The notes beneath the pieces are model-generated. The model saw only the letters and a list, made by a program, of their open reading frames with translations, had not been told where the DNA came from and did no database searches. DNA of 64,000 nucleotides, taken from contig CM034599.1 in the NCBI GenBank assembly GCA_020091685.1, positions 29,241,920-29,305,919 of the forward strand. The letters are read 5' to 3'. Position 1 is the stretch's first letter. Every line of letters begins with the position of its first letter. Both the position numbers and the translations under genes were made by a program. Positions 1-13,587 of this stretch are shown here, piece by piece. This stretch comes from Lutjanus erythropterus. Lineage: Eukaryota; Chordata; Actinopteri; Lutjaniformes; Lutjanidae.

Positions 1-84
1 GTAGTAGTACAAAATGTATGAGCACAGTCAGGAAACCAATTTTAGTCTAGATGAATCAGATGATTTGTTCTTGTTCTTTTGCAG

Positions 85-86
<2 letters not shown>

Positions 87-121
<35 letters not shown>
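87..121. repeat. (AC)n microsatellite
   Basis: An uninterrupted AC run of about 17 units. Confidence 0.98.
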
Positions 122-123
<2 letters not shown>

Positions 124-409
124 TATACTAGGGCTGCACAATTAATTTAAAAAGTATTGGAATTGCAATGTGGTCAAATGCAAAGCTGCAACTTTTTTTT
201 GATAAAGTAAAACGTGACAAAACAACATTGTAATGAAGCACTGTAGTGCTTCAGAGATGCCCTGGCCCACATATCTTGTTCTCTAGATATAAGAAACCTT
301 GTTTGTTTGGTTCAGAGCCCAACAAAAGTCACATCATCATTAATTTAATATTTCTTTCAGTGAAAATGAAAATTGTGATGTTCATTCCAACTAACCCTTC
401 CCAATACTA

Positions 410-1170
410 ACTCTGAAACCTGAACTTTGTGTATCGGCCCACGAGTACCAATTCGATACCAGTGCAAAAAATATTATTAGTATTATTTATTTATTTATCT
501 TTTAACACCTGTATATATCCGTATATAACTAACCTGTATGATCTGATATGATGACTCAAGTTAAATCCTTTGTAAAACATGAACAAATACATACAGAGAA
601 TTAGCGTCATAGAACATGACATAAAGAAGAGATGTTGCATCCCACTTATTACCCACAGCCAGAAGGACTGGAAAACACTAACAAGCCAAATACAGAGGGT
701 TAGAGACTTGTGGCAGTGATGTGTTTTTCTTCATCCTCAGATTAATTAGCCGAGGCATTCAACTCTTACGCCCGGCAGGATTTATTGAACAGCGGCTGCG
801 GTCTACAGGTGCAGTCTGTGAGTGTTTCAGTTTTAGATGAACTGTAAAACAATTTTACCAACTGTTGATAAAGTCGCTGCAGTCATTAGGTGATGACAAT
901 GAGCACAACGAGTCTCTCACTGACATGCGCGACCAAGAAAAGAGCACAAGTATTAGCAGAGCTCCCTGAAATCTGCATTGTGGCGGTTCTTAAGATCAAA
1001 TCGCTTGTGTTGAGCTATTTTTTGTGACATGACATCAGATTGACACTGTATACGATGATACAATGATTGATACTGTACTGATACGATGCTGGTATCTGTG
1101 CATTCCTAGTAATTTCAATAGTACCAATACTGGTATCGGTATCAGAACAATCCTAATCATATCGCAATTG
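410..1170. mobile_element. Degenerate non-autonomous DNA element with TATCGGTATC-type ends
   Basis: The left part reads GTATCGGCCC...GTACCAATTCGATACC. The right part reads GTACCAATACTGGTATCGG. Together they form imperfect inverted ends around about 650 bases of non-coding DNA. The ends resemble those of the block at 28500-29180. The class (hAT-like) is a guess, and the boundaries are approximate. Confidence 0.4.
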
Positions 1171-2570
1171 CAATATCTCTCAAAATTGTTGCAATATTAT
1201 TTTTTGCCATATTGTGTGGCCTTAACTTACACATACAATGATGGATTATACAATGTACATAGTTCTTATCACAATTCACATACTTGCAAGAACAAACACT
1301 TCATCCTCCTCTGTCACTGTCCAGCCTTGTTCTTACTGCTTCTCTTCCTGCTCTCCCATCAGCAGTCAGACATTTACACTCATTTTGTTCTTCCACACTG
1401 ACTGCAGAAGCAGCACACACTCACAAGCATGAAAACACACACGAATGCCGAGTAACACAAGACGTAGCACACAAACAAAAACACACAATGCACAAACAAA
1501 CTCTGAGCAGCGTAAATGATTGACAATGCCACAAAATGCATGTGCTTATACGCACGTGCACACTTTCATTTACCTCCTGATCACACTGCTATGGTATCCT
1601 TTCAGCAGCACTGAGATGTGTATATGTGTGTGTGTGTATATACAAGTGTGAATGTGTGTGTGCCCATGGTGACACTGGAGAAGAGACACTGTGAGTCCAC
1701 AGAGGGATAAGATGACAGACACTTGATACACACATGCTTTCTCATTTAACCTGTCCTAGAATACCTGCTGTTTCAGGTTAAAGGAGGGCACAGAGGAAGA
1801 AACAGACAAGGAGGTGGAGGTGGTTAGAGTGACACACACACACACACACACACACACAGATATATAAAATGTATCCTCCCTAGTAACCACAAAGCAACCA
1901 CAGAGAGAGAATAAAGACAGGAGGCATGGACACCTTTTCTACCAGATATAGGAGAGCGAAAGACAAGCAAACAGAAATAGTGATCTCACCCACCCCTCCA
2001 CCCTCCTCCACCCTCTCTGGCTGTGGTTGGGTTATTGGCACCAGTTCAGCTTTTTGTTCTTAGTTTCCGCCCTTCTACCACCCTCTCCTCCCTCTCCCCT
2101 CCCCTACTCTCCGCCTCTTACAATCCATGAAGCATTTCCAGGGAAAACACACTCACTGTCTGATATCCACACAAGCAAATATAAATAGATCGAGGTACTC
2201 CCATGGTTGCTGTAGTCAACACAGTGTGAAGAGAACTCCTGATTCTCCTTTTCTTTCCCAGACAGGGTCAACCTCGGTCACCAACACAACCTGACAGATT
2301 TTCATATAATTACTCCACATTTTGACATGTTCTGTGCATTTTTCTCTATTTATCACTGCTTTGGAGGTTAGAGCTACAATGATCAATGGAAAGATGAAAA
2401 GAAAATAGTTGCCATCTATTTTGATAATCAATTAATCTCTTTTCAAGTAAAGATGTCAGAGATTTGCTAATATTTTTATTTTCTTCTATATATCTATATA
2501 TTCTATATATAGGAAATGCAGATTCTTTGGGTTCTGGGCTTTTTTGTTGGATACAAGAATTAATTTGAAA
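1171..2570. other. No gene seen; unique DNA with short CA runs
   Basis: Short open frames here lack splice context and homology. There is a CA run at about 1831-1858 and pyrimidine-rich DNA at about 1985-2110. It probably lies within a setbp1 intron. Confidence 0.5.
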
Positions 2571-2574
2571 ACAT

Positions 2575-2850
2575 CAGTCAGGGCTCAACAATAAGTATTG
2601 TACACTTGCCAGGGCAAGTAAAATGCCATGTCAGACTAGTAGTTCTAACAACTAACTTGCCCGACCAGGAAGACGGAGAGACACTTAAATGATTTTGATT
2701 ACTGATTAATCCATAAAGTAATTTTTTCATGCAAAAGTATGGATATTTCCTGATTTCCCAGTTTATTGTCACATTAAACTGAACATTTAAAGATATCACC
2801 TTGGACTTTGAAAAACTGGGATGGATTTTCACTTGTTTTTTTTTTTGTTT
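2575..2850 (+). repeat. Dispersed repeat F, copy 1
   Basis: Shares an ordered set of blocks with 33500-33850 in the same orientation: CTCAACAATAAG, AAAATGCCATGTCAG, CATTTAAAGA followed by ATCACCTTGGAC, and CTGGGATGG. The shared order shows one dispersed repeat family. Its class is unknown. Confidence 0.7.
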
Positions 2851-3527
2851 TTTACAACTTAAGTTGTACCATCTCCCTGTGCTACTGCTGGCCTGCAGCA
2901 GGGGGCAGCGGTCAGGAAATCAGCCCTAACATGGACTCTGACCCTGTGGAGCAGCCAAACACAAGAGCTGTAAGGCTCCAACCTTTTCCACACTGTCCTC
3001 CTACAAGTCCACTCTGATCACATATGGATAAGGAGAAAGGCCAACATGAAACAGACCCAAAGCAGTTTGTTTAGTCCTCAACCCATCTGATGCACTCCCC
3101 CTCCCTCGAGGCTCTTAGGGCCGTGCTCAGCGGCAGTGTTAAGGGTCGTACTCCACAGGTAGGTCAACAACCATTTCTAGGATGTCTTCCTCCGGGTAAG
3201 TGCTGTAACAACACGGACTGGTCTCAGTCAGTCACACAAAGGCTCTCCGGCAGCAGAATGCAGGCAGATATGGAGCCGCACATTCCTTTCCACCAGTGAT
3301 GTAACCATCAGATAAGGTCAGAGCGCAGCAGAGGAGGTCATGGATAATATGTGACTAAGTGCTGCAATCACCCAACTGAAAGGCACTTTGCAAATGAGTC
3401 AGCATATACTTAATGACAAATACTTGTGTGTGTGTTGTCTGACTGTAGCATTCTCACTCAGCAGGCTGGATGTAAAAAGTTGTACTCTGGTCTCCTCCAG
3501 TTTGACGTTAGGGGAAGTAAGGGCATG
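2851..3527. other. No gene seen
   Basis: Mixed-composition DNA with no supported exon or repeat. Open frames at 2808-3017 and 3090-3299 show no recognisable domain. Confidence 0.4.
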
Positions 3528-4045
3528 TCTGAGGAGTAACGGATTACATGTAATGGGATTATGGAATTATATATATAAATTACATACAGAAATAATACAT
3601 ATACAAAAAAAGTGATTGTATTTATGTTCGGTGACAGATAAAAAAGATAATTTGATTGCAGATACATTTAGTAAAAATGAGGATTATTAGCAGGATTACC
3701 ACTCTGGTCTGAATGAAACAAGCTAAGCTTACAGTCAATTCATTATCATGTCCACAAGTGAAAAATGCTTCACTGGATGGAAATTTCACCATTATTTTGT
3801 CTTTAAAGCAGGAAAAAGTAACATCACAGTATGGTGACAGTGTCAGTTTACCTGAAAACTACAATGAACATAAATCATATTAGGCTACAGAATTTAACCA
3901 GATTTGGTATTGAGGTAATCCAAAGTTTACAAGTTATGTTACTTGAATATTGTGTTACTTGGATTAGGTTACTGGATACATTTTTTAAAATGTAATTCTT
4001 AACTGTATCGGAAGACATTTTTAAAGTAACCCTCCCAACCCTGGG
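3528..4045. repeat. Dispersed repeat with GATTACATGTAAT ends
   Basis: Begins with GAGTAACGGATTACATGTAA and ends with AAGTAACCCTCCCAACCCTG. I recognise this arrangement as a common fish dispersed repeat from memory, but cannot assign its class. Confidence 0.5.
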
Positions 4046-4137
4046 TATGTGACAGCCCCTCCTGTCCTTTCCTCTCCTGCAGCCTCTCGTTTTCCACTGT
4101 TGAATAAACTGAGTGGAACTTCTCCCTCACACATACA

Positions 4138-4139
<2 letters not shown>

Positions 4140-4175
<36 letters not shown>
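4140..4175. repeat. (AC)n microsatellite
   Basis: A CA run, followed at 4240-4365 by interrupted CACA-rich DNA. The long minus-strand frames here are its translation and not genes. Confidence 0.97.
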
Positions 4176-4181
<6 letters not shown>

Positions 4182-4439
4182 GACACACACTGAGCACCCT
4201 GGCTGCACCATTATACTGGGAAAGAACACCCTAAACAGGCACACCCAAATCTCACAAGCCAGCACACATATACACACAGATATACACCAGCAAACATATA
4301 CACAAGCTGCATGCACGCAAACACAGACACACGCACACACGCACACACACACACGCACAAACACGCTGCCCTTCAAATAGTTTTTCGCAGCCTTTTATTT
4401 GGCTGCACGCCCGGTGGTTAGAGTGTTTCATTTTTCCCT

Positions 4440-4625
4440 GTGTATGGAACTGGGCAGCTGTCCAGGCAGACACACAAAGAGAAAGAGAGGCACAGGGAGA
4501 GACAGAGGGAGAGAAATGGGGAGGGAGGGAGGGAGGAGGGGGGGGCGGCTGAAAGAATGAGAGCGGCAGAGAGAGGGAGGGAAGAAGAGGACCAGCAGAA
4601 AAACAAGAAGAAGAAGAGGTGCCTA
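4440..4625. repeat. Purine-rich (GA/GGGA) tract
   Basis: Strongly purine-biased plus strand with GAGAGG and GGGA units. The frames on either strand here are compositional. Confidence 0.8.
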
Positions 4626-5437
4626 CACCCTCACAAACAAAGGTGCTAGCTAGAACCATAAAGGGTTCTTTGGCTTGTCCATATAGGAGAACCCTTTTTG
4701 ATTCCTGGTAGAAGCTTTTATAAAGATTCCACTTGTAACCCTTTCAGAGAGTTCTACCAAGAACACAACATAAAGGGTTATACCTAGAACCATCTGTGAC
4801 AGGTTTCACCCAGAACCTCCTATGAGAGGTTCTATAGAGAACCCTTCTATGGTGTAATGGTTCCACCCAGATCCCTCTCTGCAGGTTCTATCCAGAACCT
4901 TGGCATCCTCTAAGGGTGCTAACAAGAACCAACCCAGGGTGTTCTACTGAATGGTTTTATCTAGAATCCATTTAGGGGGCTCTATTGAGAACATTCTTAT
5001 ATTTCAAGGGCTTTATCTAGAACCCACTCAGGGGATTCTTCTGAGAACATATTCATATTCCAAGAGTTTTGTCTAGAACACACTCAGGAGTTCCACTATG
5101 ATCCCTTTTATATTCCAACAGTTTTATCAAGAATACATACAGGGGGTTCAACAGAGAATCCTTTTATATTTCAACGATTTTATCTAGAACCCAACCAAAG
5201 GATTCTACTGTTAGCATTTTTTTGTTCTAAGAGTTTTATCTAGGACAGACCCAGGGGGTTCTACAAGGAATTCAACAATCCTTGAGGAACTGTTTCTTCC
5301 AAAAAGGGTTCTCTGGAAAAGGTCCTAATGGAACCCTTTGTCTTACAAAGAAACCTTGACAAAACTGGGTTCTTCAGAGCAAATGGTTCTGGGTAGAACC
5401 TCAGCACTTCAGGAAGGAACCCTCATTTCTAAGAGTG
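4626..5437 (-). mobile_element. GGTTCTA element, copy 1 (opposite orientation)
   Basis: The ends form imperfect inverted repeats of CACTCTTAGAAATAAAGG type: CACCCTCACAAACAAAGG on the left, and CCTCATTTCTAAGAGTG at the right. Both ends are flanked by TA, consistent with a TA target duplication. The interior is not coding. It consists of dozens of degenerate GGTTCTA / AGAACCC motifs on both strands. It is inverted relative to the copies at 8.8, 15.5 and 26.5 kb. Confidence 0.75.
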
Positions 5438-5734
5438 TAGACCCGTTAAGTTCCCTCCGAAAACCTTATGATTGATATGATCCCCTCGTCTCACACACAC
5501 ACACACACACACGCTCTCCTTGGCTTTGACACCGCGCTGTCTGCCTCTGCCCCTGTGGCCTTGTGCGCTGCCCTCCTCCTCCTCATCTCATCCCTCCTTT
5601 TCTTCTTCTTTTCTCTTTTCTGGAGCTGACCATTCTCCCCCTGTGGGAACTACCCCCCTCCCTCCTCCCACCCTCTTCTCTCCAGCTCCCATTCAGAGCG
5701 CTGCTTTGCTGTGATCTGTGTTTCTGACAGCTCT

Positions 5735-5766
<32 letters not shown>

Positions 5767-6161
5767 ACACACACAGCTCCTCTGCAAACAAACACCATGA
5801 ATACTAACACGGCTTTGTGTCCACAGCACTTAAAAACGGGGTGGAAGGAGAAGGGAGGGAGGGGGGGGAGTGTAGAGAAAAGGAGGGAAAAGCGATGGAG
5901 GAGAAAAGAGGCACTGTGTTGATCTTGTGGCCACTCTCACAGACCACCACCCCCCCCCCCTCCCTCCCCCTCATCCCTGTTTCTCGTTCTCTCGTTCTTC
6001 CCACCAGTTCTCCCGGGAATAAAGACTTCCATTCATGCGCCTGAGGAGACCCACAGCAGGGGAGAAAAAAGAGGGAGGATAAGGGGGAGGAAAGAGGAGG
6101 AGGAGGGGGGTGTCAAGGTGGGACAGTTTGTGGATCACTGGGATCAGGCCTGCTGCCTAAA

Positions 6162-6165
<4 letters not shown>
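5438..6165. other. Purine/pyrimidine-skewed DNA with CA runs; no gene
   Basis: CA runs at about 5490-5511 and 5733-5760. TCC-rich and GGA-rich stretches alternate, with homopolymeric G and C runs at about 5861 and 5949. Open frames are low complexity. Confidence 0.6.

Positions 6166-6230
<65 letters not shown>
6166..6230. repeat. (TG)n microsatellite
   Basis: An uninterrupted TG run of about 32 units. Confidence 0.98.
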
Positions 6231-6232
<2 letters not shown>

Positions 6233-8679
6233 TTTCACTCAGTGTGCTGTGTGCTGCCTCCGCCAGTGCTTTACTATCTCAGATCTGGTGGCATCTGTGC
6301 CAACGAAAGCATCTTCTGGGAAAGTTGGGTGGGAAAGTTTTGGAAACTGGGCTTCATTCAAAACTTCCACTCTTTGACTAAAGCTGCGCTTCCAAAACTA
6401 TGTGTTCAGCCTAAAGCCACAGTTTAGCAAAAAGGGGGTTGATTACTAGGCCAACAACTAATTTCTACATGCTAATATACTGTATAAAATACAGCTGACC
6501 ACCTGACTAATCCGAGAATCATTCAGATTCCCTCTCAGTCTGGGCTGGACTTAGGTTGCTACTGAAGTTCGGCCGTAGATTCATTGAAGCCTCCCCAATA
6601 ACTTTCAAGCAGGTTTGATTTTTAGAAGGTAAAATCTGGATGATTACAGTACAGATTATCAAAACATAAGTGAAAAGTTGCCAAGCAGCAGTAAACTTTC
6701 TTGTTCTTGAGGCTAATGTTAGCTAACATGCTACTGCTACAGATATTAATACTGATGGTTAAAACCTCACCTCCAGTTCTCACTAGAGGCTGACATTTTT
6801 CAGGAATCCCATGGGATTCTCGCAGAATGAGAGTTAATTTCACTATCACTGGAGTGGGATGGGACAGGAGGAAGTCAACAGGTGCTGGCAAGAGCAGGGA
6901 TCATAATAAAAATCCATTTTTTATATATAACGTTGTGTGTGGACTGTGGTTCGACAGGAATGGCATGGGACGTGAATTCTTCCAGGATTTGGACAGGACA
7001 GGTGTGACAGTCCACTCCCATGTCACCCTCTCGGTCTCACTGAAGAATACACAAGCTGTGTTGACCGTGTCTTCTTAAACATGTTCTCATTCATCCAAAC
7101 TCCTGTGGTGTAAACCCAGCTGTAGTCGACCACATTTTCATCTATTCATCAGCAACAGGGAAAAAAACACTTCAAACTTCATTCAGTAGGTGTTTTAGAA
7201 ACTGTTTGGCCCTGAGGATTGCTGCAACAAGGACCTTTTCCCTTGTAACCCTGGAGTCCTGGCACACTGCTGCTACATGTACCATTAGCCATTTCTCTCA
7301 GTGAGCAGTACTATTACTGGGATATGACCTTCCAGGCGGACGGTGGCCAGTTTGACAACTGGGAATACAGCACAGAGGTGATTTAACGTTACAGCAGCTC
7401 CGACCAGTACCGGGACAGGATCAAGTTTGTAACTTAATGAGCTTACTTGTAAGTGTACATCATCCATTGTGTTGATAAGTTTGTAAGTATTTGTTTTTGT
7501 GAAGTTGGATGTTATTTATTCAGTGCAATGACTATGTGACAGAAGACTATTGGTCGACTAGGAAAATCTTTAGTTGGCGGCAGTTTATCTGAAAAAAGAA
7601 AGAAAAATACTCATTTTGAGGCAACTGCCTTGACCTTATTTTTGAGTTTTGAAATCAAACTAAAACTCTCAAGTTTTGAAATAAAGTAAGTTTTGTTGAC
7701 CTACAATATTTTGATGAGATAATGTACTTTTCTTGATTAGATAAACTTGAATCTTTGAGTTGAAGAAACATCCAAAAAATTGAATTTCAAAAATTGTGAG
7801 CTGTGAACCTGATAGGTCATTATTTGGATGCCTGAAAATTAAATGGTTGCAACCGCAAACATTAAATTATTGACCATTATTCACTTTTATTTCTTCAAGT
7901 TTACTCAACAGTTTTTGCAAGACAAATTTATTTTGTTTCTAAAACTCAAAGATTCAAGTTTGTCTAAGGAGGAAAAGTGAATTATGTCAACAAACTATCA
8001 TTAGTTGGGAGTTGTAGTTGGCCTCAAAACCCAAAAGTCTGAAAGTAAGTTGCCAAATTGTGAGTTTTCTTAAGTGTTTTGTTTTTACAGTGCACACACC
8101 CTCCCTGCTGTGCATGATCAAGCTTTCAATCTACATTACATTTGTCCTTTAGCTCACTGTAAAGCAGGAGCCAGATTTAATGCACAGCAGTAGGTCTCAA
8201 GTAAAAATGTTCCCTCCTACGTCCGCAGCAGTAATCCTTCAGATTGGAGTGCTCCTAAAGATAGCAGCGAAACACCCAAGAGTCTCCTTGTCACACTCTC
8301 TTCAGACACGCTCAGACGTTGTAGATGACTCAATCTGAACAAAAGCATGTGATTGGCTGAGCCGAAGCATGTTATTACGGTGCAATTGGAGGTTTTCACC
8401 CGCTCAGTAATGACAGACACATTTACATGCTACACAAAGTATACATCTAATCCCCGCTATTAGCATTAATGGTGTGTGTGCGGGCATATGTGTGTCCTGC
8501 TCGTGAATAGCGCTAAGAACCACATTAGGAGACTTTTTTCATAGCGATTATTACAGCGATTATGTACCAATTGTTCCTTTCATGGACGTGGCCAAACCTC
8601 CAGTGACGGCATTATGCATGTCAGTCAGCTCAGTGCACATGCTCAGCACAAAGAAAATGTACACAAGCATGGAGACTGG

Positions 8680-8682
<3 letters not shown>
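6231..8682. other. No gene seen; AT-rich, probably intronic
   Basis: No exon, domain or repeat boundary that I can support. 7555-8090 is AT-rich. 8400-8580 looks unusually free of simple repeats and could hold regulatory DNA, which I cannot show. Confidence 0.4.

Positions 8683-8719
<37 letters not shown>
8683..8719. repeat. (CA)n microsatellite
   Basis: A CA run of about 18 units directly left of GGTTCTA element copy 2. Confidence 0.97.
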
Positions 8720-8722
<3 letters not shown>

Positions 8723-8754
8723 AACACTCACACACTATCACCATACATATGTGA

Positions 8755-9295
8755 AAGAATAAGAAGAAGCCTACAAATGGTATCTTCCTGAAGTGCTGAG
8801 GTTCTACCAAGAACCACTGGCCTTTGAAGAACCCTTTTTTGAAGAGTTCATCAAGAGGTTTTTGTAAGACTAAGGGTTCCATTAGGAACCTTTTTTTTTA
8901 TCCAAATAGCTTTTTTTTTTAAAGAAAGAGTTCTTCAAGGATTGTTGAAAATCTTAAAGAACTCTTTCATGAAGGGTTCTTTGTTCCTTAATATAAAAGG
9001 GTTCTCAGTAAAACCTCTCAGCAGGTTCTTGTTACCACCCTTTGAAAGTGGAAAGATTCTGAATAGAACCCTCAGAGAGTGCTCTGGGTGCAACTATTAC
9101 ACCATAGAGGGGTTCTCCTTGAGAACCTCTCATAGGGGGCACTGGATAAAACCTTTCACAGATGGTTCTAGATATAACCCTTTGTGTTGGGTTCTAGGTA
9201 GAACTCTATGAAAGGGTTCAAAGTGGAATATTAATAAAAGGTTCTAGCCGATGAACCCATTATGGTTCTAGTTAGCACCTTTATTTCTAAGAGTG
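8755..9295 (+). mobile_element. GGTTCTA element, copy 2
   Basis: Interior of GGTTCTACCAAGAACC-type motifs. The right end AGCACCTTTATTTCTAAGAG followed by TG matches the family terminus. The left terminus is eroded, so the start is approximate. Short open frames inside are not coding. Confidence 0.7.
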
Positions 9296-9877
9296 TTACA
9301 CAGAATGCTGTTTAATCAAGTCATTTACTGGGGGGAGTAAATTAAACACCCATACAAACACGTGCACAACACACAGAACCAAACCAAAGGAGCGTGTTGT
9401 TCACCATATACTCTGTGCACCATATGACCCAATCATACCACTTCTGTACAACAGGAAACAATTAACAGCCAATGAGCTGCTCTAAATCCTAAGGGATGAC
9501 TTCCTGTGTGGAACGATGGGTAATTCAAGACAGAAGCTGTGCAGAGATTAAACACTTCCTCTCTGGCAAACAGTGGTGTGTAGCAGCCAAGCCTCACTCC
9601 CTGATTAGTTAAAATAATGTACTCTAATGCATCGTTGTCTAGTTACTGACTGACATAATATGTGACAAGAAATTACCACATTACCTTCCTGTTTCTTTAC
9701 AAGTTTGAAAGATATAAATTTAAGTAACGTTGTCTCCATTACCATATGATGCTTTATTATACTAAAAATTATAATGTCAAAGATACTTATTATTTATTTA
9801 TATTAATTCAATAAACTAAAGCAAACACAAAGTAACACTGGATTGTGCTGCTGAAATCAGTGGATTAATCAATCATC
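9296..9877. other. No gene seen
   Basis: AT-rich unique DNA without supported features. Confidence 0.4.
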
Positions 9878-10407
9878 AGTTTAAGTGTACGCTATCTTAA
9901 GAATATTTTCAGTGCTTTACCTGGCCCTCACACAGCCTTTTCTGACTGGAAACCACTATTACACAGATATCGCTGGTCCCAAAGCCACCCGAATCCTTTG
10001 CCAAAAACATTTGGCAACATTTTACCTCGCAAAACCAGGGAGTTCTGTCCTGCGCTGCTCCCATGTTCCGAGAGGCAAAATCACAGTTTTTATCAATGGA
10101 TTCTGGTTGGTTTGGAGAGAGCGATATTTAACTTACATAACAGCTTTATGATCTGACGGCAAAATATGCAGGGAAAATATTCTAAATATAGTGAAATACA
10201 ATTTTTTTTTTAGGTGGGCACTTTTTTAAGTGACTGAAATATGTTTGCCGCTGACCCTGTCTACAGCAATACATTGCTAAACTTCATACACCAGTGCTTC
10301 TACTATTTCTCCTAACTGGGGGTGAACCAACCACCATCTACTGTTGGTAATACTCTCACCATGGATAAGTCTCTCATACTAAACCATTATGAAAAACATC
10401 CCTTTAA
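9878..10407 (+). mobile_element. TTAA-type MITE family B, truncated copy
   Basis: Shares TTTAAGTGTACGCTAT, AGAATATTTTCA, CACAGCCTTTTC and GGTTTGGAGAGAG with the complete copy at 17961-18793, in the same orientation. The right end CATCCCTTTAA matches that copy's terminus. The left end is missing. Confidence 0.7.
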
Positions 10408-11214
10408 CTTTGGTTTTTGTAGTGTATGGCAGAGAGTTAGAGAGAGTGGAATACATGCAACAAAGGCCCCCTGCCGGACCCAAACTGTGGATGCTACCAT
10501 TACATGATCAGCATCTTTAACAGCATCACCATCAAGAGTTAACAATTTTTATAATTGCTTTGGTCATTTAACCAAGCAAAAATACAATCAATTAAAATTG
10601 AAAATCTCTGTGCTGTTGGCTTGATTAAAAAAAGCTATTTGAAACCTTGGGCTTTTTTCATTCTTCTCTGATATTTTTTTTAAATTAGCAGATGAGAATA
10701 AACATTATTTGCAGCACTGCTGGAGAGCAAATTGTTTTCTGACAAGTTATGCTTACAAACAGCTGCAGACAGATGAAATATATGGTTTGAAGACTGACTC
10801 TAGAGTCTGCACTTCAAGTTTAAAAGCTTGTAAAGTCACACTTTCATTGCTTTAGTCTACATATTTCTGAGGACGTCTCAAGTCCTCAGATGATCCCCGG
10901 CTCGCAGGAGTTAGAGAGCCGCTGTAATGACATCCTCAGTGACAGGGAGAATGGGCAAAGTGAGACACAATAGTCTTAACCAATCATACTGCCCGCCTCC
11001 CCTCAGGCCCCCTCGCAACCAACAATAACGTCTTTGTATGAGGCTGCACTCCACTCGCGCGTTCACACACACACACACAGACCAAAGCACAGCATCCTAC
11101 ACGTTCTCAGACAGTCACAAAGAGAGGCGGGAGAAGCACAGCACCACATCTACTACTGCATCAGTGCTAGTAGAACTATGCTAGAATCTGTGTGTGTGTG
11201 TGTGTTTTAGCTAG
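10408..11214. other. No gene seen
   Basis: Unique DNA with a short CA run at about 11065-11080. No exon is supported. Confidence 0.4.
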
Positions 11215-11850
11215 CAACCTGTGCCTTATTGCATAAAACCACTTAGCCTAAACTTCCCCTTAAATTTAATCTAAGGATGCCTCAGGAAAAAAAATAGTTG
11301 CATAAAATCACCATAAGGATTTCCCTAGGATGTTGTGAGGGACAACCCTTTAATCTTCAAGTGTTTACCCTTAGCCGCTTAAGTATTCCCTTATGAGTCA
11401 CTAGAAAGGTTTTAGCAATTATGTAATCCAGTATCAACTTTAAACTTACTTACTTCTGCTCTCCTTTATACCTACTAGGTCCTGACAACACTCAATTTTA
11501 AATCTATTCATTTTAATTTGGGTAAGCAAGCATCTCCATGTTGATCAAACTACTAAATTTCAGTGTAAATCACTAAACTTGGCTTTACTGGATTTACTTG
11601 GATTTCCATATTCTTCAAGGAGAACAGCATTACATCTTCTGACTAACAAAGGCTAACTACGTGTGTTATGTTTTTATTTTAATTATGGATTTCTCAGTCT
11701 TTGATCACTGTTGGGAATATCTGGTATAGCGTTAAGAAAACCTAAGAGGCTTTATGCAACACTCCTGAGTGAACCCCTTAGCTTAGTGAAATATTTAGCC
11801 AAAGGGACAAACTTAAGTTTAAAACTTAAGGTGGTTTATGCAACGGGGCA
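11215..11850. mobile_element. Probable MITE with TTGCATAAAACCACTTA ends
   Basis: The left end reads TATTGCATAAAACCACTTAG. The right end reads CTTAAGGTGGTTTATGCAAC, which is its inverse. The interior repeats GCATAAAAYCACC motifs and is non-coding. Related sequence ends near 13525 (GTGGTTTCATGCAACC). Confidence 0.65.
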
Positions 11851-13319
11851 CCGGTTCTGTGTATATGTGTGTGTGTGTGCGTGTGCGTGCGTGTGTGTGT
11901 TGTTTCCTTCCAGGCCCAGGCACATGACTGCAGCTGCCCCCTCGCTCCCTTGTCTAAACCGGCACCCCTCCTTGTTGTAGGTGAGAGGTCACACGGAGTG
12001 GCATTCCTCTCGGTCTGAGAGCAAGCCAGCAGCACACTGAGACTGAGCCGGGCAGAAAACACAAGGGGGCAAAAACGCAACAGAGCAGGGCAGGTAAAAG
12101 ATGAGGAGCGCCGGGCATTCGGGAGTGTGTGCGTATGTGTGCGCATGTGAGCATATGTGTGTGCGTGTGAGAGTGCTGAAATGGACCACTAAACAGAAGA
12201 CCCTTGTGGCTCTTCCCTGCTTCATAAACACAGCTGTTTGTTTAGTCTGAGCCACCCCAAGGGACAGACGCACAGACAGAAGGACAGACAGACACATTTA
12301 TATCATTTATTCATGTCCGCATCCATACTTAAGAGACAACGAGCATAAATAAACAGCAGAACTACAGAAGGATTATTTTACAAAGCCTGGTACAAAGACA
12401 TGAAAAGCAGCAGAGAACTGGGCAGAATTACATACACAAACACACAATGTCTGAAAAGCCCCAGCTTAGAGGCTTTTTAATGATTTTTTGTATGATGTCT
12501 TACACCACATATCGGTGACTGTATCTGTTTGTTTTCAACCCAGCTAATTAAAAATGTTAACATGGTTTGAAAATAAAAAAAACCTCTAAAAATCAGTCAC
12601 GCTATTAATGCTGGTGAAATGATAGCGAAAGCCTGAAAATAAGAGATTTTTGTAAGAGGGGTGTTGGACACCACCTCTCTACTGCCACGTCTCTTTGTCT
12701 CTAACTTAAGTTAATGATTCACTTGGGAGCACTGTATAAAGCTTGTTAGGTTTATTTATTTTACAGTGGCTCATGTCATAATACAGCACATGTGCATTCC
12801 AGTTAACATTTTTACACTTCACTCGCATCATTCTTTAAAGGTATATGTTAATAATAATGTGCAAATTTCTGCATTAGAATGTCTAAAAATGTTAGACATG
12901 TGTTATATATTTTGTCTTTGTCCAAACTCCAAAGGTAATTATTCTAATATGCTAGTTAATGAAAAAATAGGTAAATTTCCATATTTGAGAGGCTGAAAAC
13001 AGCATTTTCTACAGATGTCTCAGCATTTTCTCCCAGATGTCAGACGGGTGCATGAAAAATTACTTCAGTAAGTCAACAATTATCCAAATAGTTTAATAGT
13101 TTAATTATTTTTTATCACTTTCCAGATTTATTTGCCTGATATGCGGCTAGTCCTTATGGTTCACATCAAACATATACCCTCTAACAAGTTGTACATTGCT
13201 TATAGTGTCCAGTAGGTTTTCCCTGTTCTGGAAAATGTGTCTTGTATCTCTTCCTCCTCTTCAATTACCATAAACACAGCCATTGTCTTATGTTCAACAA
13301 ATTGTTTCACTTTTAAGAG
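11851..13319. other. No gene seen
   Basis: A degenerate GT run at about 11860-11900, then unique DNA. The minus-strand frames at 11826-12297 are CA-rich translations with no domain. Confidence 0.4.
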
Positions 13320-13525
13320 ACTGTTAGGAATCCCTTAAAATCTGCTGAGGAAAATGGTCACTAAGGACCTTCTTGCAATGCATAACGCACCTTTTAAGTT
13401 GCTCAGGGCAAACACTTAATGCGTTTTCCCTTATAACATCTTAAAGAAATCATATTTTTTCCTACGGCAACCTTAGATGAAAATATAAGGGAAACCTTAA
13501 CCAAAGTGGTTTCATGCAACCAGGC
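13320..13525. mobile_element. Fragment related to the TTGCATAAAACC MITE
   Basis: Ends AAAGTGGTTTCATGCAACC, like the right terminus of the element at 11215-11850. It carries similar CCTTAA motifs internally. The left boundary is uncertain. Confidence 0.4.
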
Positions 13526-13536
13526 TGGCTTTCAGA

Positions 13537-13587
13537 CACACACACACACACGCACACACACACACCAACATACACAAACACACACAC
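13537..13587. repeat. Interrupted (CA)n microsatellite
   Basis: CA run broken by CG and CAA steps. Confidence 0.9.
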